Assembly: GCA_900471605.1 (NCBI GenBank)
Contig: UCEY01000002.1
Span: forward strand, 62,001 to 126,000
Source of the DNA: Hyphomicrobiales bacterium
GTDB lineage: Bacteria > Pseudomonadota > Alphaproteobacteria > Rhizobiales > Rhizobiaceae
Direction: 5' to 3'
DNA length: 64,000 nt
The position numbers and the translations under genes were made by a program. The notes beneath the pieces are model-generated. The model had not been told where the DNA came from, did not search any database, and worked only from the letters and a program-made list of their open reading frames with translations. The first letter of the stretch is position 1, and each line of letters opens with the position of its first letter. Of the stretch, positions 28,653-39,040 are shown piece by piece.

Positions 28653-28727
28653 CCAGCGCTTCCCAAGCTTATTGAGCTTTACTGATTTTGGGAAACCCGC
28701 GCTGGTTACGGCTGGCGCGGGTTTTTC
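28651..28727 (+). promoter_or_regulatory. Probable transcription attenuator between rplT and pheS
   Basis: A terminator stem AAACCCGCGC (28693-28702) / 28715-28724 is followed by TTTTTC. An alternative stem pairs 28651-28659 (AACCAGCGC) with 28699-28707 and 28660-28666 (TTCCCAA) with 28688-28694. The two structures share 28693-28702 and exclude each other. The rplT stop codon overlaps the 5' arm of the alternative stem. The position corresponds to the pheM attenuator of enterobacteria, but I see no Phe-rich leader peptide with a ribosome-binding site. Confidence 0.65.
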
Positions 28728-28810
28728 TTTTGGCATCCCCGCACGTCATTCCGACAAACAGCCGTCACGACCTCGCAATACATCTCGCCGAGCATCAAAC
28801 GGAAGAAACC

Positions 28811-29893
28811 ATGTCCGATCTGGAAAACCTGAAAACTTCGCTTCTGGCGGAAATCGCCGGCACCGGCGACGAGGCGGCGATCGAGGCCGTGCGCGTTGGT
28901 GCGCTTGGCAAGAAAGGCTCCGTCTCCGAGCTCCTGAAGACGCTGGGCTCGATGTCGGCGGAAGAGCGCCAGACCCGCGGCGCGGCGATCAACGCGCTGA
29001 AGAACGAGATCACCGACGCCATCGCCGAACGCAAGACGGTGCTGAAGGACGCGGCGATCGAGGCTCGCCTCAAGGCCGAGACGGTGGACGTCTCGCTGCC
29101 CGTGCGCTCCTCGCCCGCCGAGCGCGGCCGCATCCATCCGATCAGCCAGATCGTCGACGAGATCACCGCCATCTTCGGCGACATGGGCTTTTCGATCGCT
29201 GAAGGCCCGGATGTCGAGACCGACTATTACAACTTCACGGCGCTCAATTTCCCGGAAGGCCATCCGGCCCGCGAGATGCATGACACCTTCTTTTTCCAGC
29301 CGGACGAGAATGGCGAGCGCAAGGTCCTGCGTACCCATACCTCACCGGTGCAGGTGCGCACCATGGAATCGCAGAAGCCGCCGATCCGCATCATCATCCC
29401 CGGCAAGACCTATCGTCAGGACAGCGACGCCACCCATTCGCCGATGTTCCACCAGGTCGAAGGCCTTGTCGTCGACCGCAAGTCGCATGTCGGCAACATG
29501 CGCTGGATCCTCGAAGAGTTCTGCAAGGCCTTTTTCGAGGTCGACAGCGTCACCATGCGCTTCCGCCCGTCCTTCTTCCCGTTCACCGAACCGAGCTTCG
29601 AAGTGGACATCCAGTGCGACCGCTCCGGCCCGATCGTCAAGTTCGGCGAGGGCACCGACTGGATGGAAATCTTGGGCTGCGGCATGGTGCACCCGAACGT
29701 GCTGCGCGCCGGCGGGCTCGATCCGGACGAGTTCCAGGGCTTTGCCTGGGGCATGGGCCTCGACCGCATCGCCATGCTGAAATACGGCATGCCGGACCTG
29801 CGCGACTTCTTCAACGCGGACGTCCGCTGGATGAACCATTACGGTTTCCGCCCGCTCGACATGCCGACGCTGTTCGGCGGGTTGAGCGCCTGA
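28811..29893 (+). CDS. pheS: Phenylalanyl-tRNA synthetase alpha subunit
   Basis: The 360-residue class II synthetase subunit forms an alpha2-beta2 enzyme with PheT. Motif 2 region [21 protein letters not shown] and motif 3 [13 protein letters not shown] are intact; the N-terminal coiled coil (residues about 1-85) binds tRNA. GAAGAAACC precedes the ATG. pheT is normally next, but 958 bases carrying three other genes intervene here. Confidence 0.97.
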   Translation: MSDLENLKTSLLAEIAGTGDEAAIEAVRVGALGKKGSVSELLKTLGSMSAEERQTRGAAINALKNEITDAIAERKTVLKDAAIEARLKAETVDVSLPVRSSPAERGRIHPISQIVDEITAIFGDMGFSIAEGPDVETDYYNFTALNFPEGHPAREMHDTFFFQPDENGERKVLRTHTSPVQVRTMESQKPPIRIIIPGKTYRQDSDATHSPMFHQVEGLVVDRKSHVGNMRWILEEFCKAFFEVDSVTMRFRPSFFPFTEPSFEVDIQCDRSGPIVKFGEGTDWMEILGCGMVHPNVLRAGGLDPDEFQGFAWGMGLDRIAMLKYGMPDLRDFFNADVRWMNHYGFRPLDMPTLFGGLSA

Positions 29894-29910
29894 GCCAGAG
29901 AGCCTGACAA

Positions 29911-30147
29911 ATGCCGACCCTGCTGATCTGGCATGGATACAAGTTCCGGTTCTACGCTTTGGATGTGGGCGAACCGCCGCATGTCCATATCGTCAAGGAT
30001 TCAAAATCCCTTAAGGTCTGGCTGAGGAATTTGGAAGTCGCGCAGAATAACGGGTATACTGACCAGGAAATTGCGAGGCTGCTGAAGGTAGCCTCGGAAC
30101 ATCGTGATGAATGGCTGGGCGTTTGGCATGACTTCTTTGGCCTTTGA
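29911..30147 (+). CDS. DUF4160 protein, putative partner of the DUF2442 protein
   Basis: The 78-residue protein matches DUF4160: WHGYKFRFYALDVGEPPHVHIVKD at the start, then KVWLRNLEVAQNNGYTDQEI and a C-terminal HRDEWLGVWHDFFG. The HVHI histidines are typical of the family. It starts 17 bases after the pheS stop and overlaps the DUF2442 gene by 20 bases. The two families are often adjacent, and a toxin-antitoxin-like role has been suggested; no activity can be inferred from sequence alone. Confidence 0.75.
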   Translation: MPTLLIWHGYKFRFYALDVGEPPHVHIVKDSKSLKVWLRNLEVAQNNGYTDQEIARLLKVASEHRDEWLGVWHDFFGL

Positions 30148-30403
30148 AACTGACGAGATGCGCCCTGTTCGGGCCTGGTGCGCCGACGGTGAAGTTCACG
30201 TGGCGCTCGCCGACGGTCGCGTCATCGCGACGCCTCTCTGGTGGTATCCGTTCCTGTCGAAGCTGACCGACAACCAGCTGAACGACATCGAATTGATGTA
30301 CGAAGGAATCTGGTGGACCGCTGTCGATGAGGGCATTTCGGTGAAAAGCATGTTCCTGGGCATAAAGGCACCCGGTGCCAGGGCACCGGAAAAGGCAGCG
30401 TGA
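30128..30403 (+). CDS. DUF2442 protein
   Basis: The 91-residue protein matches DUF2442: VRAWCADGEVHVALADGRVIATPLWWYPFL, then DIELMYEGIWWTAVDEGISVKSMFLG. The ATG at 30128 lies inside the end of the DUF4160 gene, so the two are translationally coupled. DUF2442 proteins are small DNA-binding-like partners of DUF4160 proteins. A role in controlling the module is inference. Insertion inside pheST makes its transcription depend on an essential operon. Confidence 0.75.
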   Translation: MTSLAFETDEMRPVRAWCADGEVHVALADGRVIATPLWWYPFLSKLTDNQLNDIELMYEGIWWTAVDEGISVKSMFLGIKAPGARAPEKAA

Positions 30404-30410
30404 TTAGCCA

Positions 30411-30836
30411 ATGACTATTGCAGAATGGTCGCCATTTTTGATTGCGGTGCTATCTTTGATAGGAGCGATGGCCACCTACGCCAACCAAAAGAGAATAGAT
30501 CGAAGATCTGCTTTGGTTGAAATGAGAAGAACTGCATATAGAAATTATCTCAGTTCTTTCATTGCAATGTCCGATAGCCCAGATCGGGTCGAGGATATTC
30601 GCCGGAAATATTATCAGGCGGAAGTTGAATTATTGGTTGTAGGATCTGACTCCGTTATTCAGGCGGTGGGTCGTCTCTCCAATTTTTACGCTTCAACAAA
30701 CGGTGACCGCTTCAATCGCGATGGCTCCGAAGTACGGCGCCTCGTTGCTGAGATATGCAAGGCAATGAGAGCAGATTGCTTTGAGGAAACCAAGCTATCG
30801 ATAGACGAAATACGAGCAATCGTGCCGATCGCTTAA
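30411..30836 (+). CDS. AT-rich hypothetical protein with one membrane anchor
   Basis: The 141-residue protein has an N-terminal membrane segment (FLIAVLSLIGAMATYA, residues about 9-24). A basic stretch (NQKRIDRRSALVEMRRTAYRN) and a helical cytoplasmic domain follow. I do not recognise a named family; the layout recalls small membrane-anchored helical proteins of mobile islands. Base composition is visibly AT-richer than pheS and pheT on either side, a sign of recent arrival. It ends 15 bases before pheT. Confidence 0.55.
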   Translation: MTIAEWSPFLIAVLSLIGAMATYANQKRIDRRSALVEMRRTAYRNYLSSFIAMSDSPDRVEDIRRKYYQAEVELLVVGSDSVIQAVGRLSNFYASTNGDRFNRDGSEVRRLVAEICKAMRADCFEETKLSIDEIRAIVPIA

Positions 30837-30851
30837 AGTGAGATAAGACCC

Positions 30852-33275
30852 ATGAAATTCACACTCTCCTGGCTGAAGGATCATCTGGAAACGGATGCGA
30901 CCCTCAATGAAATCTGCGAACGCCTGACGGCGATCGGCCTCGAAGTCGAGGATGTCGATGACAAGGCGGCCTACAAGCCGTTCGTCATCGCCAAGGTCCT
31001 GTCTGCCGAAAAGCACCCGTCTGCGGATCGCCTCAAGGTGCTGATGGTGGATGCCGGTGACGGCAAGCTGGTGCAGGTCGTCTGCGGCGCGCCGAATGCG
31101 CGGGCTGGTCTGGTCGGCGCCTTTGCGAAGCCGGGCACCTACGTTCCCGGTATCGACGTGACGCTTGCCGTCGGCAATATCCGCGGCGTCGAAAGCCACG
31201 GCATGATGTGCTCGGAAAAAGAGCTCGACATGTCGGACAATCACGACGGCATCATCGATCTGCCCGAAAATGCGCCGGTCGGCACGCCGTTCGCCTCTTA
31301 TGCCGGCCTCGACGATCCGGTCATCGAGATCAACCTCACGCCAAACCGCCCGGATTGCACCTCGATCCACGGCATCGCCCGCGATCTCGCGGCGTCCGGT
31401 CTCGGCACGCTGAAGCCGCAGGCAAAGCCGGACTTCAGGACCGAAGGAAAGACCTCGACCGGTCTGAAGATCGTCCTCGATGACGAACGGCTCTGCCCAG
31501 GTTTCGGCCTGCGCCTCGTGCGCGGCGTCAGGAACGGCCCGAGCCCTGCCTGGATGCAGCAGCGGCTGAAGGCGATCGGCCTGCGTCCGATCAACGCGCT
31601 GGTCGACATCACCAATTTCATGACCTTCGACCACGGCCGGCCGATGCACGTCTTCGACGCGGCCAAGGTGAAGGGTGACCTGACGGTGCGCCGCGCATTG
31701 GACGGCGAGACGGTGCTGGCGCTCGATACGCGCGAATACAAGCTCAATCCCAGCAATGTCGTGATTGCCGATGACAACGGCGTGGAATCGATCGGCGGCA
31801 TCATGGGCGGCGAACATTCGGGCTGCGACGAAAATACCGTCGACGTGCTGATCGAGTCGGCGCTCTGGGACCCGATCAACATCGCCAAGTCCGGCCGTGC
31901 GCTCGGCATCATCACCGATGCCCGTTACCGGTTCGAGCGCGGCGTCGATCCGGAATACATGGTTCCCGGGCTCGACCGCACCACCCAGCTGGTACTGGAA
32001 CTCTGCGGCGGCACGGCTGCGGAAGCGAAAGTCGTCGGTTACAAGGGCCACGAACCGAAGATCGTCGATTTCCCCTATTCGGAAGTGAAGCGCCTGACCG
32101 GTCTCGAAGTATCGACCGAGGAAAGCCGCCATATCCTGACGCGCCTCGGTTTCGTGGTCGAAGGGTCCGGCGAGCGCGTCTCGGTGACCGTTCCCTCCTG
32201 GCGGCCGGATGTGGACGGCAAGGCCGATCTCGTCGAAGAGGTGATGCGCATCCACGGCGTCGACCAGATCAAGCCGGAGCCGATCGAGAAACTGTCGAGC
32301 GTCAACGCGAAGATTCTGACCACGCTGCAGATCCGCACCCGCACCGCCAAGCGTGCACTCGCCTCGCGCGGCATGCTGGAAGCCGTCACCTGGTCTTTCA
32401 TTCCGGAAGATCAGGCAAAGCTTTTCGGCGGGGGTGCCCGGGCGTTGAAGCTCGCCAACCCGATCGCAGCCGACATGTCCGACATGCGGCCGTCGCTGCT
32501 GCCCGGCCTGCTGTCTGCGGCACAGCGCAACGCCGACAAGGGTTTTGGCGACGTGGCGATCTTCGAGGTTTCCGGCACCTACGAAAGCGATCGACCGGAA
32601 GGCCAGCGCCGGGTTGCGGGCGGCATCCGCCGCGGCACCGCCTCGATCATTGGCGCCGGCCGTCTCTGGTCGAACAATGCCAAGGGCGGCGGCAAGCCGG
32701 TTGATGTCTTCGACGCCAAGGCCGATGCGCTGGCGGTGCTCGAAGCCTGCGGCCTGCCGATGGGCAATGTCCAGATCGAGAAGGGCGCCCCCGCCTGGTA
32801 TCATCCGGGCCGCTCCGGCACGATCAAGATGGGCCCGAAGGTCGTGCTCGGTTATTTCGGTGAATTCCACCCGAAGACGCTGGGAGCTCTCGATGTGTCC
32901 GGCGCGCTTTGCGGTTTCGAGATCTTCCTCGATGCCATGCCCGAGCCGAAGAAGAAGGCGACCCGCACCAAGCCGCCGCTCGAGCTTTCGCCTTTCCAGG
33001 TGGTCAAGCGCGATTTCGCCTTCGTGGTTTCCAGCGACGTCGAGGCTGGCGCGATCGTCAAGGCGGCGTCGAGCGCCGACCGCAAGCTGATCACCGGCGT
33101 CAACGTGTTCGACGTGTTCGAAGGCGCATCGCTCGGCGATGGGCGGAAGTCGATTGCCGTCGAAGTGCTGATCCAGCCGGTCGAGCGTACGCTGACCGAC
33201 GAGGATTTCGACGCCCTGACCGGCAAGATCGTTGCCAATGTCGAAAAGACCACGGGCGGGGTTCTCCGGGCCTGA
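30852..33275 (+). CDS. pheT: Phenylalanyl-tRNA synthetase beta subunit
   Basis: The 807-residue subunit holds the tRNA-binding EMAP-like domain (about residues 40-150), the B3/B4 editing domain, the B5 domain, a catalytic-like core and the C-terminal anticodon-binding FDX-ACB domain ([20 protein letters not shown] onward). Length and order are normal. The ATG follows GTGAGATAAGACCC. A strong terminator follows at 33306, so the operon ends here. Confidence 0.97.
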   Translation: MKFTLSWLKDHLETDATLNEICERLTAIGLEVEDVDDKAAYKPFVIAKVLSAEKHPSADRLKVLMVDAGDGKLVQVVCGAPNARAGLVGAFAKPGTYVPGIDVTLAVGNIRGVESHGMMCSEKELDMSDNHDGIIDLPENAPVGTPFASYAGLDDPVIEINLTPNRPDCTSIHGIARDLAASGLGTLKPQAKPDFRTEGKTSTGLKIVLDDERLCPGFGLRLVRGVRNGPSPAWMQQRLKAIGLRPINALVDITNFMTFDHGRPMHVFDAAKVKGDLTVRRALDGETVLALDTREYKLNPSNVVIADDNGVESIGGIMGGEHSGCDENTVDVLIESALWDPINIAKSGRALGIITDARYRFERGVDPEYMVPGLDRTTQLVLELCGGTAAEAKVVGYKGHEPKIVDFPYSEVKRLTGLEVSTEESRHILTRLGFVVEGSGERVSVTVPSWRPDVDGKADLVEEVMRIHGVDQIKPEPIEKLSSVNAKILTTLQIRTRTAKRALASRGMLEAVTWSFIPEDQAKLFGGGARALKLANPIAADMSDMRPSLLPGLLSAAQRNADKGFGDVAIFEVSGTYESDRPEGQRRVAGGIRRGTASIIGAGRLWSNNAKGGGKPVDVFDAKADALAVLEACGLPMGNVQIEKGAPAWYHPGRSGTIKMGPKVVLGYFGEFHPKTLGALDVSGALCGFEIFLDAMPEPKKKATRTKPPLELSPFQVVKRDFAFVVSSDVEAGAIVKAASSADRKLITGVNVFDVFEGASLGDGRKSIAVEVLIQPVERTLTDEDFDALTGKIVANVEKTTGGVLRA

Positions 33276-33305
33276 AACGGGTGGCCTGAATCACCTCCCA
33301 AGGAT

Positions 33306-33341
33306 AGCCTGCCTCACGGATGATGTGAGGCAGGCTTTTTT
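33306..33341 (+). terminator. Terminator of pheT
   Basis: AGCCTGCCTCAC (33306-33317) pairs perfectly with 33325-33336, followed by TTTTTT, 30 bases past the stop. Confidence 0.92.
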
Positions 33342-33353
33342 GTTGGAGGAACG

Positions 33354-33971
33354 ATGCGCATACCGGGATCGATGAAGGGGCTTGAGGAACTCGGCCGTGT
33401 GCGGCTGTCGAAGAACTTCTTCTTCCGCGATTTCCTGTTTTCGGAAATCGCCAATTTCTACGCGATCCCCAACATGCCGGAAGACCCGGACCTCGCGATC
33501 GAAGCCGGTCGGCACCTCTGCGAGGAACTGCTGGAGCCGCTGCAGGCGACCTTCGGGCGGCTGCATCTGCGCTCCGGGTATCGCTGCGCTAAGGTCAACG
33601 AATTCGGCAACCGGAACAACCTCAATTGCTCGTCGAACGCCAACACCGCCGCCGATCACATCTGGGACCGGCGCGACGCCCAGGGGTTCATGGGCGCCAC
33701 CGCCTGCGTGGTCGTGCCCTGGCTGATCGACAATCATGAGCGGGAAGGCGACTGGCGGAAGCTCGCCTGGTGGATCCACGATCATCTGCCCTACTCGTCG
33801 ATAATGGTCTTCCCGAAACTTTGGGCGATGAACATCCAGTGGCACGAAAAGCCGGCCCGCCGGATCCGCAGCTTCGCCGAACCGCGGGGCGTTCTCACCA
33901 AGATCGGCATGGCCAACAACGAAGGCGACCATTCCGAACATTACGTCGGGTTTCCGCAACTGCGGCGCTGA
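33354..33971 (+). CDS. Peptidase M15-like protein, zinc site apparently degenerate
   Basis: The 205-residue cytoplasmic protein has the M15 (D-Ala-D-Ala carboxypeptidase-like) pattern: FFFRDFLFSEIA, then LHLRSGYRC (71-78) and AADHIWD (99-105), with a possible third ligand in IQWHE (His164). The first zinc ligand, expected as His about seven residues before D101, appears as Ser/Asn (CSSNANTAAD). It may therefore bind rather than cleave. No signal peptide is seen. GGAGG precedes the ATG. The family call is moderate. Confidence 0.6.
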   Translation: MRIPGSMKGLEELGRVRLSKNFFFRDFLFSEIANFYAIPNMPEDPDLAIEAGRHLCEELLEPLQATFGRLHLRSGYRCAKVNEFGNRNNLNCSSNANTAADHIWDRRDAQGFMGATACVVVPWLIDNHEREGDWRKLAWWIHDHLPYSSIMVFPKLWAMNIQWHEKPARRIRSFAEPRGVLTKIGMANNEGDHSEHYVGFPQLRR

Positions 33972-33977
33972 GCCTGC

Positions 33978-34337
33978 TCAGGAATGCAGGTGATAGAGCT
34001 TGTTGACGATCATCCAGCGCCCGTCGATCTTCAGAAGCGAGAGATAGTCCGAAAACCGCATGCCGGCGAATTGATCGACGACCTTCACCGTCGCCGCATC
34101 GCCGGTAACGTCCAGCGCCTCGATCTGGATCAGGGGCTGCGTCCCGGCGGGTGCCGCACCTTCCGAGGTAACCGCTCCGATGAAATCGTCGAGCGACAGC
34201 CACTCGACGGCGCCATCGTAATTGCCGATGATACACGCCTTCGGATGAAATGCCTTCCGCAGCGCCGCCTCATGCGCAAACGTCATTCCGTCAACATAGA
34301 GATGGATCACCGCCTGAACGGCTCGCTCTTCGGACAT
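33978..34337 (-). CDS. NTF2-like (putative lumazine-binding) protein
   Basis: The 119-residue protein fits the SnoaL/NTF2-like cone fold of PF12893: AVIHLYVDGMTFAHEAALRKAFHPKACIIG, then ATVKVVDQFAGMRFSDYLSLLKIDGRWMIVNKLYH. These are small cytoplasmic proteins, some with ketosteroid-isomerase-like activity, most uncharacterised. It converges on the M15-like gene with six bases between the stops and follows the aldo-keto reductase genes at a distance. Confidence 0.78.
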   Translation of the reverse strand: MSEERAVQAVIHLYVDGMTFAHEAALRKAFHPKACIIGNYDGAVEWLSLDDFIGAVTSEGAAPAGTQPLIQIEALDVTGDAATVKVVDQFAGMRFSDYLSLLKIDGRWMIVNKLYHLHS

Positions 34338-34412
34338 CGACCTTCTCCCGTGTCAGCTCCGACATGCCAACACGGAAGATGGAAGCGCAAGGTTACCTTA
34401 GCAAGTGGAAAT

Positions 34413-35420
<1,008 letters not shown>

Positions 35421-35470
35421 TCAGATCGTGAGGAAAGGCGGCGGGCGTTCCGTGGCGCCCGCCGGATGAA

Positions 35471-36421
35471 TCAGGCGCCGGCTTCGTTCAGCAGTGTCAT
35501 CTGGTCGGCAGACAGCGTCAGGTTACCGGCAGCGATGATCGCGTCGAGCTGGCGGGCGCTGGTGGCGCTGGCGATCGGCGCGGTGACGCCCCGGGTCTGG
35601 ATCAGCCAGGCGAGTGCAATCGAGGCGGGCTCGGCATTGGTTTCGACCGAAACCTCGTCCAGGGCGGCAAGAATGCGCAGGCCCTTGTCGTTGAGATAGC
35701 CGAGCGCCCGGCCGCCGCGCGCCTTGCCTTCGGTATCGGCCTTGTCGCGGTACTTGCCGGTGAGGAAGCCGGAGGCGAGGCCGTAATAGTTGATGACGCC
35801 GATATCTTCCTTGACGCACAGATCGGCAAGCGGACCTTCGAACGTGTCGCGGTCATAGAGATTGTATTGCGGCTGCAGCACGTCGTAGCGGGGCAGGCCG
35901 GCCTTCCCGGCAGCGTCGAAAGATTGCTGCAGCAGCGCGGCGTCGTAGTTGGAGCAGCCGATCGCACGGATTTTGCCCTGTTCCTTCAGCTTGGCGAAGG
36001 CGCCGAGCGTCTCCTCGTGGCTGACCGTGTCGTCCGGCCAGTGGGCGAGGTAGAGGTCGATATAGTCGCTCTGCAGGCGGCGCAGCGAATTTTCGACTTC
36101 TTCGAGAATCCACTTGGCCGACAGGTCCTTCTTTCCCTGGCCCATGTCCGAACCGACCTTGGTGACGATGACGGCCTTGTCGCGGGACATGCCGCGGCTC
36201 TTCAGCCATTTGCCGATGATCGCCTCGGATTCGCCGCCCACATGGCCCGGCACCCAGCGATTGTAGGAATCGGCCGTATCCAGCGTATTGAAACCGGCGC
36301 CGAAGAAACGGTCGAGAACGTCGAAGGAGGTCTGCTCGTCGGCGGTCCAGCCGAACACGTTGCAGCCGAGGACGACAGGCGAAATGGAAAGGCCGGTCCG
36401 GCCGAGTGCGCGCAGCTCCAT
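35471..36421 (-). CDS. Aldo-keto reductase (316 residues)
   Basis: Catalytic Asp and Tyr (LDTADSYNRW), Lys (VIVTKVGSDMG) and His (LYLAHWPDD) are present. This one belongs to the YajO/voltage-channel-beta-like branch and differs clearly from its neighbour. It is the first gene of the pair. The divergent Gfo/Idh/MocA gene starts 192 bases upstream. The substrate is unknown; the pair plus the neighbour suggests sugar or aldehyde metabolism. Confidence 0.92.
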   Translation of the reverse strand: MELRALGRTGLSISPVVLGCNVFGWTADEQTSFDVLDRFFGAGFNTLDTADSYNRWVPGHVGGESEAIIGKWLKSRGMSRDKAVIVTKVGSDMGQGKKDLSAKWILEEVENSLRRLQSDYIDLYLAHWPDDTVSHEETLGAFAKLKEQGKIRAIGCSNYDAALLQQSFDAAGKAGLPRYDVLQPQYNLYDRDTFEGPLADLCVKEDIGVINYYGLASGFLTGKYRDKADTEGKARGGRALGYLNDKGLRILAALDEVSVETNAEPASIALAWLIQTRGVTAPIASATSARQLDAIIAAGNLTLSADQMTLLNEAGA

Positions 36422-36613
36422 GATATTCCTCCGAAATTTTTTTAGGTGAGTGGATGAGCTTTGGAAAGGAGCCTGAGATTAGCCGATGTTCCGCTGCCGG
36501 CCACTCCCTATTTTGGGCGGGCGATCACTTTTTCAAGCGCCGCGTACGGCGTGCCGTTGCGTGGCTGCCGACAGGCCAATAAGGTGCGGCAACAACACCA
36601 TAGGGAGGCTCGC

Positions 36614-37600
36614 ATGCTGCGTTTCGGAATTCTGTCAACCGCCAGGATCGGTCATGAGCAGGTGGTGCCGGCGATCCAGGACGCGGAGAATTGCGTCGTC
36701 ACCGCATTCGCCAGCCGGGACCTCGCCAAAGCCCGGGCGCTCGCCGACCGTTTCGGCGCTCCGCATGCCTTCGGCTCATATGACGAGATGCTGGCATCCG
36801 ACGTCATCGACGCCGTCTACATCCCGCTGCCGTCCAGCCAGCATGTCGAATGGTCGATCAAGGCGGCCGAAGCCGGCAAGCATGTGCTTTCCGAAAAGCC
36901 CATCGCCATCAAGGCAAGCGAGATCGAGGATCTGATCAAGGTGCGCGACCGCACCGGCATGCTGATCTGTGAAGCCTTCATGGTCACTTACGCGCCGGTC
37001 TGGCTGAAGGTGCGCGAACTCCTGAGCCAGAAGGCAATCGGCGAATTGAAGCATGTGCAGGGCTCGTTCACCTATTTCAACCGTGACCCGTCCAACATGC
37101 GCAACATCCCGGAACTCGGCGGCGGGGCTCTTCCGGACATCGGCGTCTACCCGACGATCACGACCCGTTTCGTCACCGGACAGGAGCCGCAGCGGGTGCA
37201 GGCGCGGGTGGATCGCGATCCCGGTTTCGGCACGGACATCTATTCCAGCGTCAAGGCGGATTTCGGTTCGTTCGAAATGACCTTCTATATCGCCACCCAG
37301 ATGGCCGCCCGCCAGCTGATGGTTTTCCACGGCACGGAAGGTTACATCGAGGTCAAGTCGCCCTTCAACGCCGGCCGATGGGGTGCCGAGGAGATCGAAC
37401 TCACCAACCAGAACCATGCGGTGTCGCAGATATTCCGCTTCCCGGACAGCCGCCAGTACAAACGCCAGGCCGAAGCCTTCGCGAAGGCGGCCAAGGGTGA
37501 GACGGTCGAAGTCGTCACGCTCGAGAACTCGCTGAAGAACCAGAGGTTCATCGACGCGATCTATCGCGCCGCCGGCCATGACGGCTGGGAAAACATCTAG
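36614..37600 (+). CDS. Gfo/Idh/MocA-family NAD(P)-dependent oxidoreductase
   Basis: The 328-residue enzyme has an N-terminal Rossmann domain (GILSTARIG, then [17 protein letters not shown]) and the family EKP motif as LSEKPIA. The C-terminal half is the GFO_IDH_MocA sheet domain. Members oxidise or reduce sugars and inositols. AGGGAGG precedes the ATG at 36614, which rules out the longer upstream frame. Its stop codon overlaps that of the convergent small membrane gene within a shared CTAG. Confidence 0.92.
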   Translation: MLRFGILSTARIGHEQVVPAIQDAENCVVTAFASRDLAKARALADRFGAPHAFGSYDEMLASDVIDAVYIPLPSSQHVEWSIKAAEAGKHVLSEKPIAIKASEIEDLIKVRDRTGMLICEAFMVTYAPVWLKVRELLSQKAIGELKHVQGSFTYFNRDPSNMRNIPELGGGALPDIGVYPTITTRFVTGQEPQRVQARVDRDPGFGTDIYSSVKADFGSFEMTFYIATQMAARQLMVFHGTEGYIEVKSPFNAGRWGAEEIELTNQNHAVSQIFRFPDSRQYKRQAEAFAKAAKGETVEVVTLENSLKNQRFIDAIYRAAGHDGWENI

Positions 37601-37962
37601 CTGCGCCAGCGGCGGATGCGATAGAGCCCGAAGCCGCCGAAGAACAGCGTGCAGATCCAGGAAAAGCCGAGATGCACGAGCGGCTGCACCTGCGGCGCGC
37701 GCGACGCCAGTGCTGCGAAAATCCCGTAATTGAGGACGAGGCCGATCACGGCGAGCGGCCAGAACCCCGGCTGGCGTGCCTGATTCCCGGCGGCGGGAAT
37801 TACCTGGTGCAGGATCGACGCGGCAATGAGACCCGCCCCGAGCGACAGCAGCCGGTCCACAAGCGTGCCCGCCTCGATCATCGTCGTCAGCATCCGCAGC
37901 GAAATTGCATCGACGAGGATCAGCAGCGCGAGGAGAAGGGCAAACCGGGCGCGGCGGTTCAT
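37597..37962 (-). CDS. Small four-helix membrane protein
   Basis: The 121-residue protein has four hydrophobic segments ([72 protein letters not shown]). Its size and position at the end of a GT2 cluster recall GtrA-like flippases, but the similarity is weak. GAGGG precedes the ATG at 37962, which follows the upstream gene's stop closely. A role in translocating a lipid-linked sugar is inference from neighbours. Confidence 0.65.
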   Translation of the reverse strand: MNRRARFALLLALLILVDAISLRMLTTMIEAGTLVDRLLSLGAGLIAASILHQVIPAAGNQARQPGFWPLAVIGLVLNYGIFAALASRAPQVQPLVHLGFSWICTLFFGGFGLYRIRRWRS

Positions 37963-37969
37963 CACGCCC

Positions 37970-38332
37970 TCAGCCGTTGATGGCCAGCAGACCGGCGAAG
38001 ATCAGCAGGGTTCCGAGCGCATATCGAAACGTCAGCGGCTCGCCGAAGAACAATTGCGCCAGGAGCGGCACGAAGCAGAATGTCAGCCCCATGAACGAAT
38101 AGGCAAGCGTCAGGGGCACGGACTTCAGCACGTAGATCCAGACGATCGTGCCGAACCCGTAGAGCGCCAGGGCTGCGATCAGCACCGGATTGGCGGCGAG
38201 CGCCAGCAGCCCGCGCAGCGAGAAATCGCCGGCTGTGGAACTGGTCATCTTGAACAGGACCTGTCCCATGGCGATCAGCAGCGGCGTTCCGAGAAGGCCA
38301 AGCCAGGTGACGGGTGAAAGCGAGGCGAACAT
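37970..38332 (-). CDS. EamA/SMR-like small transporter, ArnE type
   Basis: The 120-residue protein has four transmembrane helices and the EamA/SMR pattern (IAMGQVLFKMTSSTAG, VLKSVPLTLAYSFMGLTFCFVPLLAQLFFGEPLTFRYALGTLLIFAG, read in segments). ArnE/ArnF-type proteins flip undecaprenyl-phosphate sugars. An excellent GAGGAGG overlaps the stop of the upstream methyltransferase, so the genes are coupled. The role in this cluster is probably lipid-linked sugar transport. Confidence 0.8.
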   Translation of the reverse strand: MFASLSPVTWLGLLGTPLLIAMGQVLFKMTSSTAGDFSLRGLLALAANPVLIAALALYGFGTIVWIYVLKSVPLTLAYSFMGLTFCFVPLLAQLFFGEPLTFRYALGTLLIFAGLLAING

Positions 38333-38341
38333 CAGACCTCC

Positions 38342-39040
38342 TCAGCCCGGCTGGTCTTCGCTGTAGAAGATGTCGCGGCCGATATCCTCGCAGACATGGA
38401 CTTCAGGCACCGGATGCGCGGCGCGCAGGAAGGAATGCGTGTAGGCGAAGAAGTTGAAATGCGGATTGAACGTGTAGCGGGATTCCCGCTCGCGCGGCAC
38501 GACGATGATCAGCCGCTTTCTCGCGATGCGCCGCAGTTCCGCGATCGCCTTTTGATATTCCAGCACGTGCTCGATGACGTGGGTGCAGACCACGGTGTCG
38601 AATTCGCCGTCGGCAAACGGCAGATCCTCGATCCTGGCGGCCACATATTCGACGCCCTCGATATCGGCCGCGTCATTGATGACGAAATCGACGCCGACGA
38701 GACGCGTGAGTTCGGGATGCGCGGCGCGGATATGGGTGAGCAGGGCGCCGGTGCCGCAGCCGACGTCGCAGACGCTCGCCCCGGCGATCATGGAATTGAT
38801 GCGCCGGATGCAGGCCGCCGAATTGTCCGTGCCTTCGTGGACACGCGGATGATTTCGGTAGAGATCCGCATATTCCTCGGCCGTCAGGAACGGCGCCCGT
38901 TCGCGGAAGCTGGCGAGGTGGCTGATATGATCGCCCCAGACGCGCTTGGCGAGCCACAGGAAAAGCGGCGAATCCCGAAGGATTGGCGGCAGCAGGTCCT
39001 CGATGACGAAGCGGATGCGGTTGGTGGTTTCCCTGTTCAT
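38342..39040 (-). CDS. Class I SAM-dependent methyltransferase
   Basis: The 232-residue protein has motif I VCDVGCGTGALLTH and downstream VGVDFVINDAADIEGVEY and FDTVVCTHVIEHVLEYQKAI, the Methyltransf_11 pattern. Its start ATG overlaps the stop of the glycosyltransferase by four bases (ATGA), so the two are coupled. It may modify a glycan or lipid made by the cluster. The substrate is unknown. Confidence 0.88.
   Translation of the reverse strand: MNRETTNRIRFVIEDLLPPILRDSPLFLWLAKRVWGDHISHLASFRERAPFLTAEEYADLYRNHPRVHEGTDNSAACIRRINSMIAGASVCDVGCGTGALLTHIRAAHPELTRLVGVDFVINDAADIEGVEYVAARIEDLPFADGEFDTVVCTHVIEHVLEYQKAIAELRRIARKRLIIVVPRERESRYTFNPHFNFFAYTHSFLRAAHPVPEVHVCEDIGRDIFYSEDQPG

Noticed and set aside
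30795..32870. 691-residue minus-strand frame
   Set aside because: It is antisense to pheT, which has full domain evidence.
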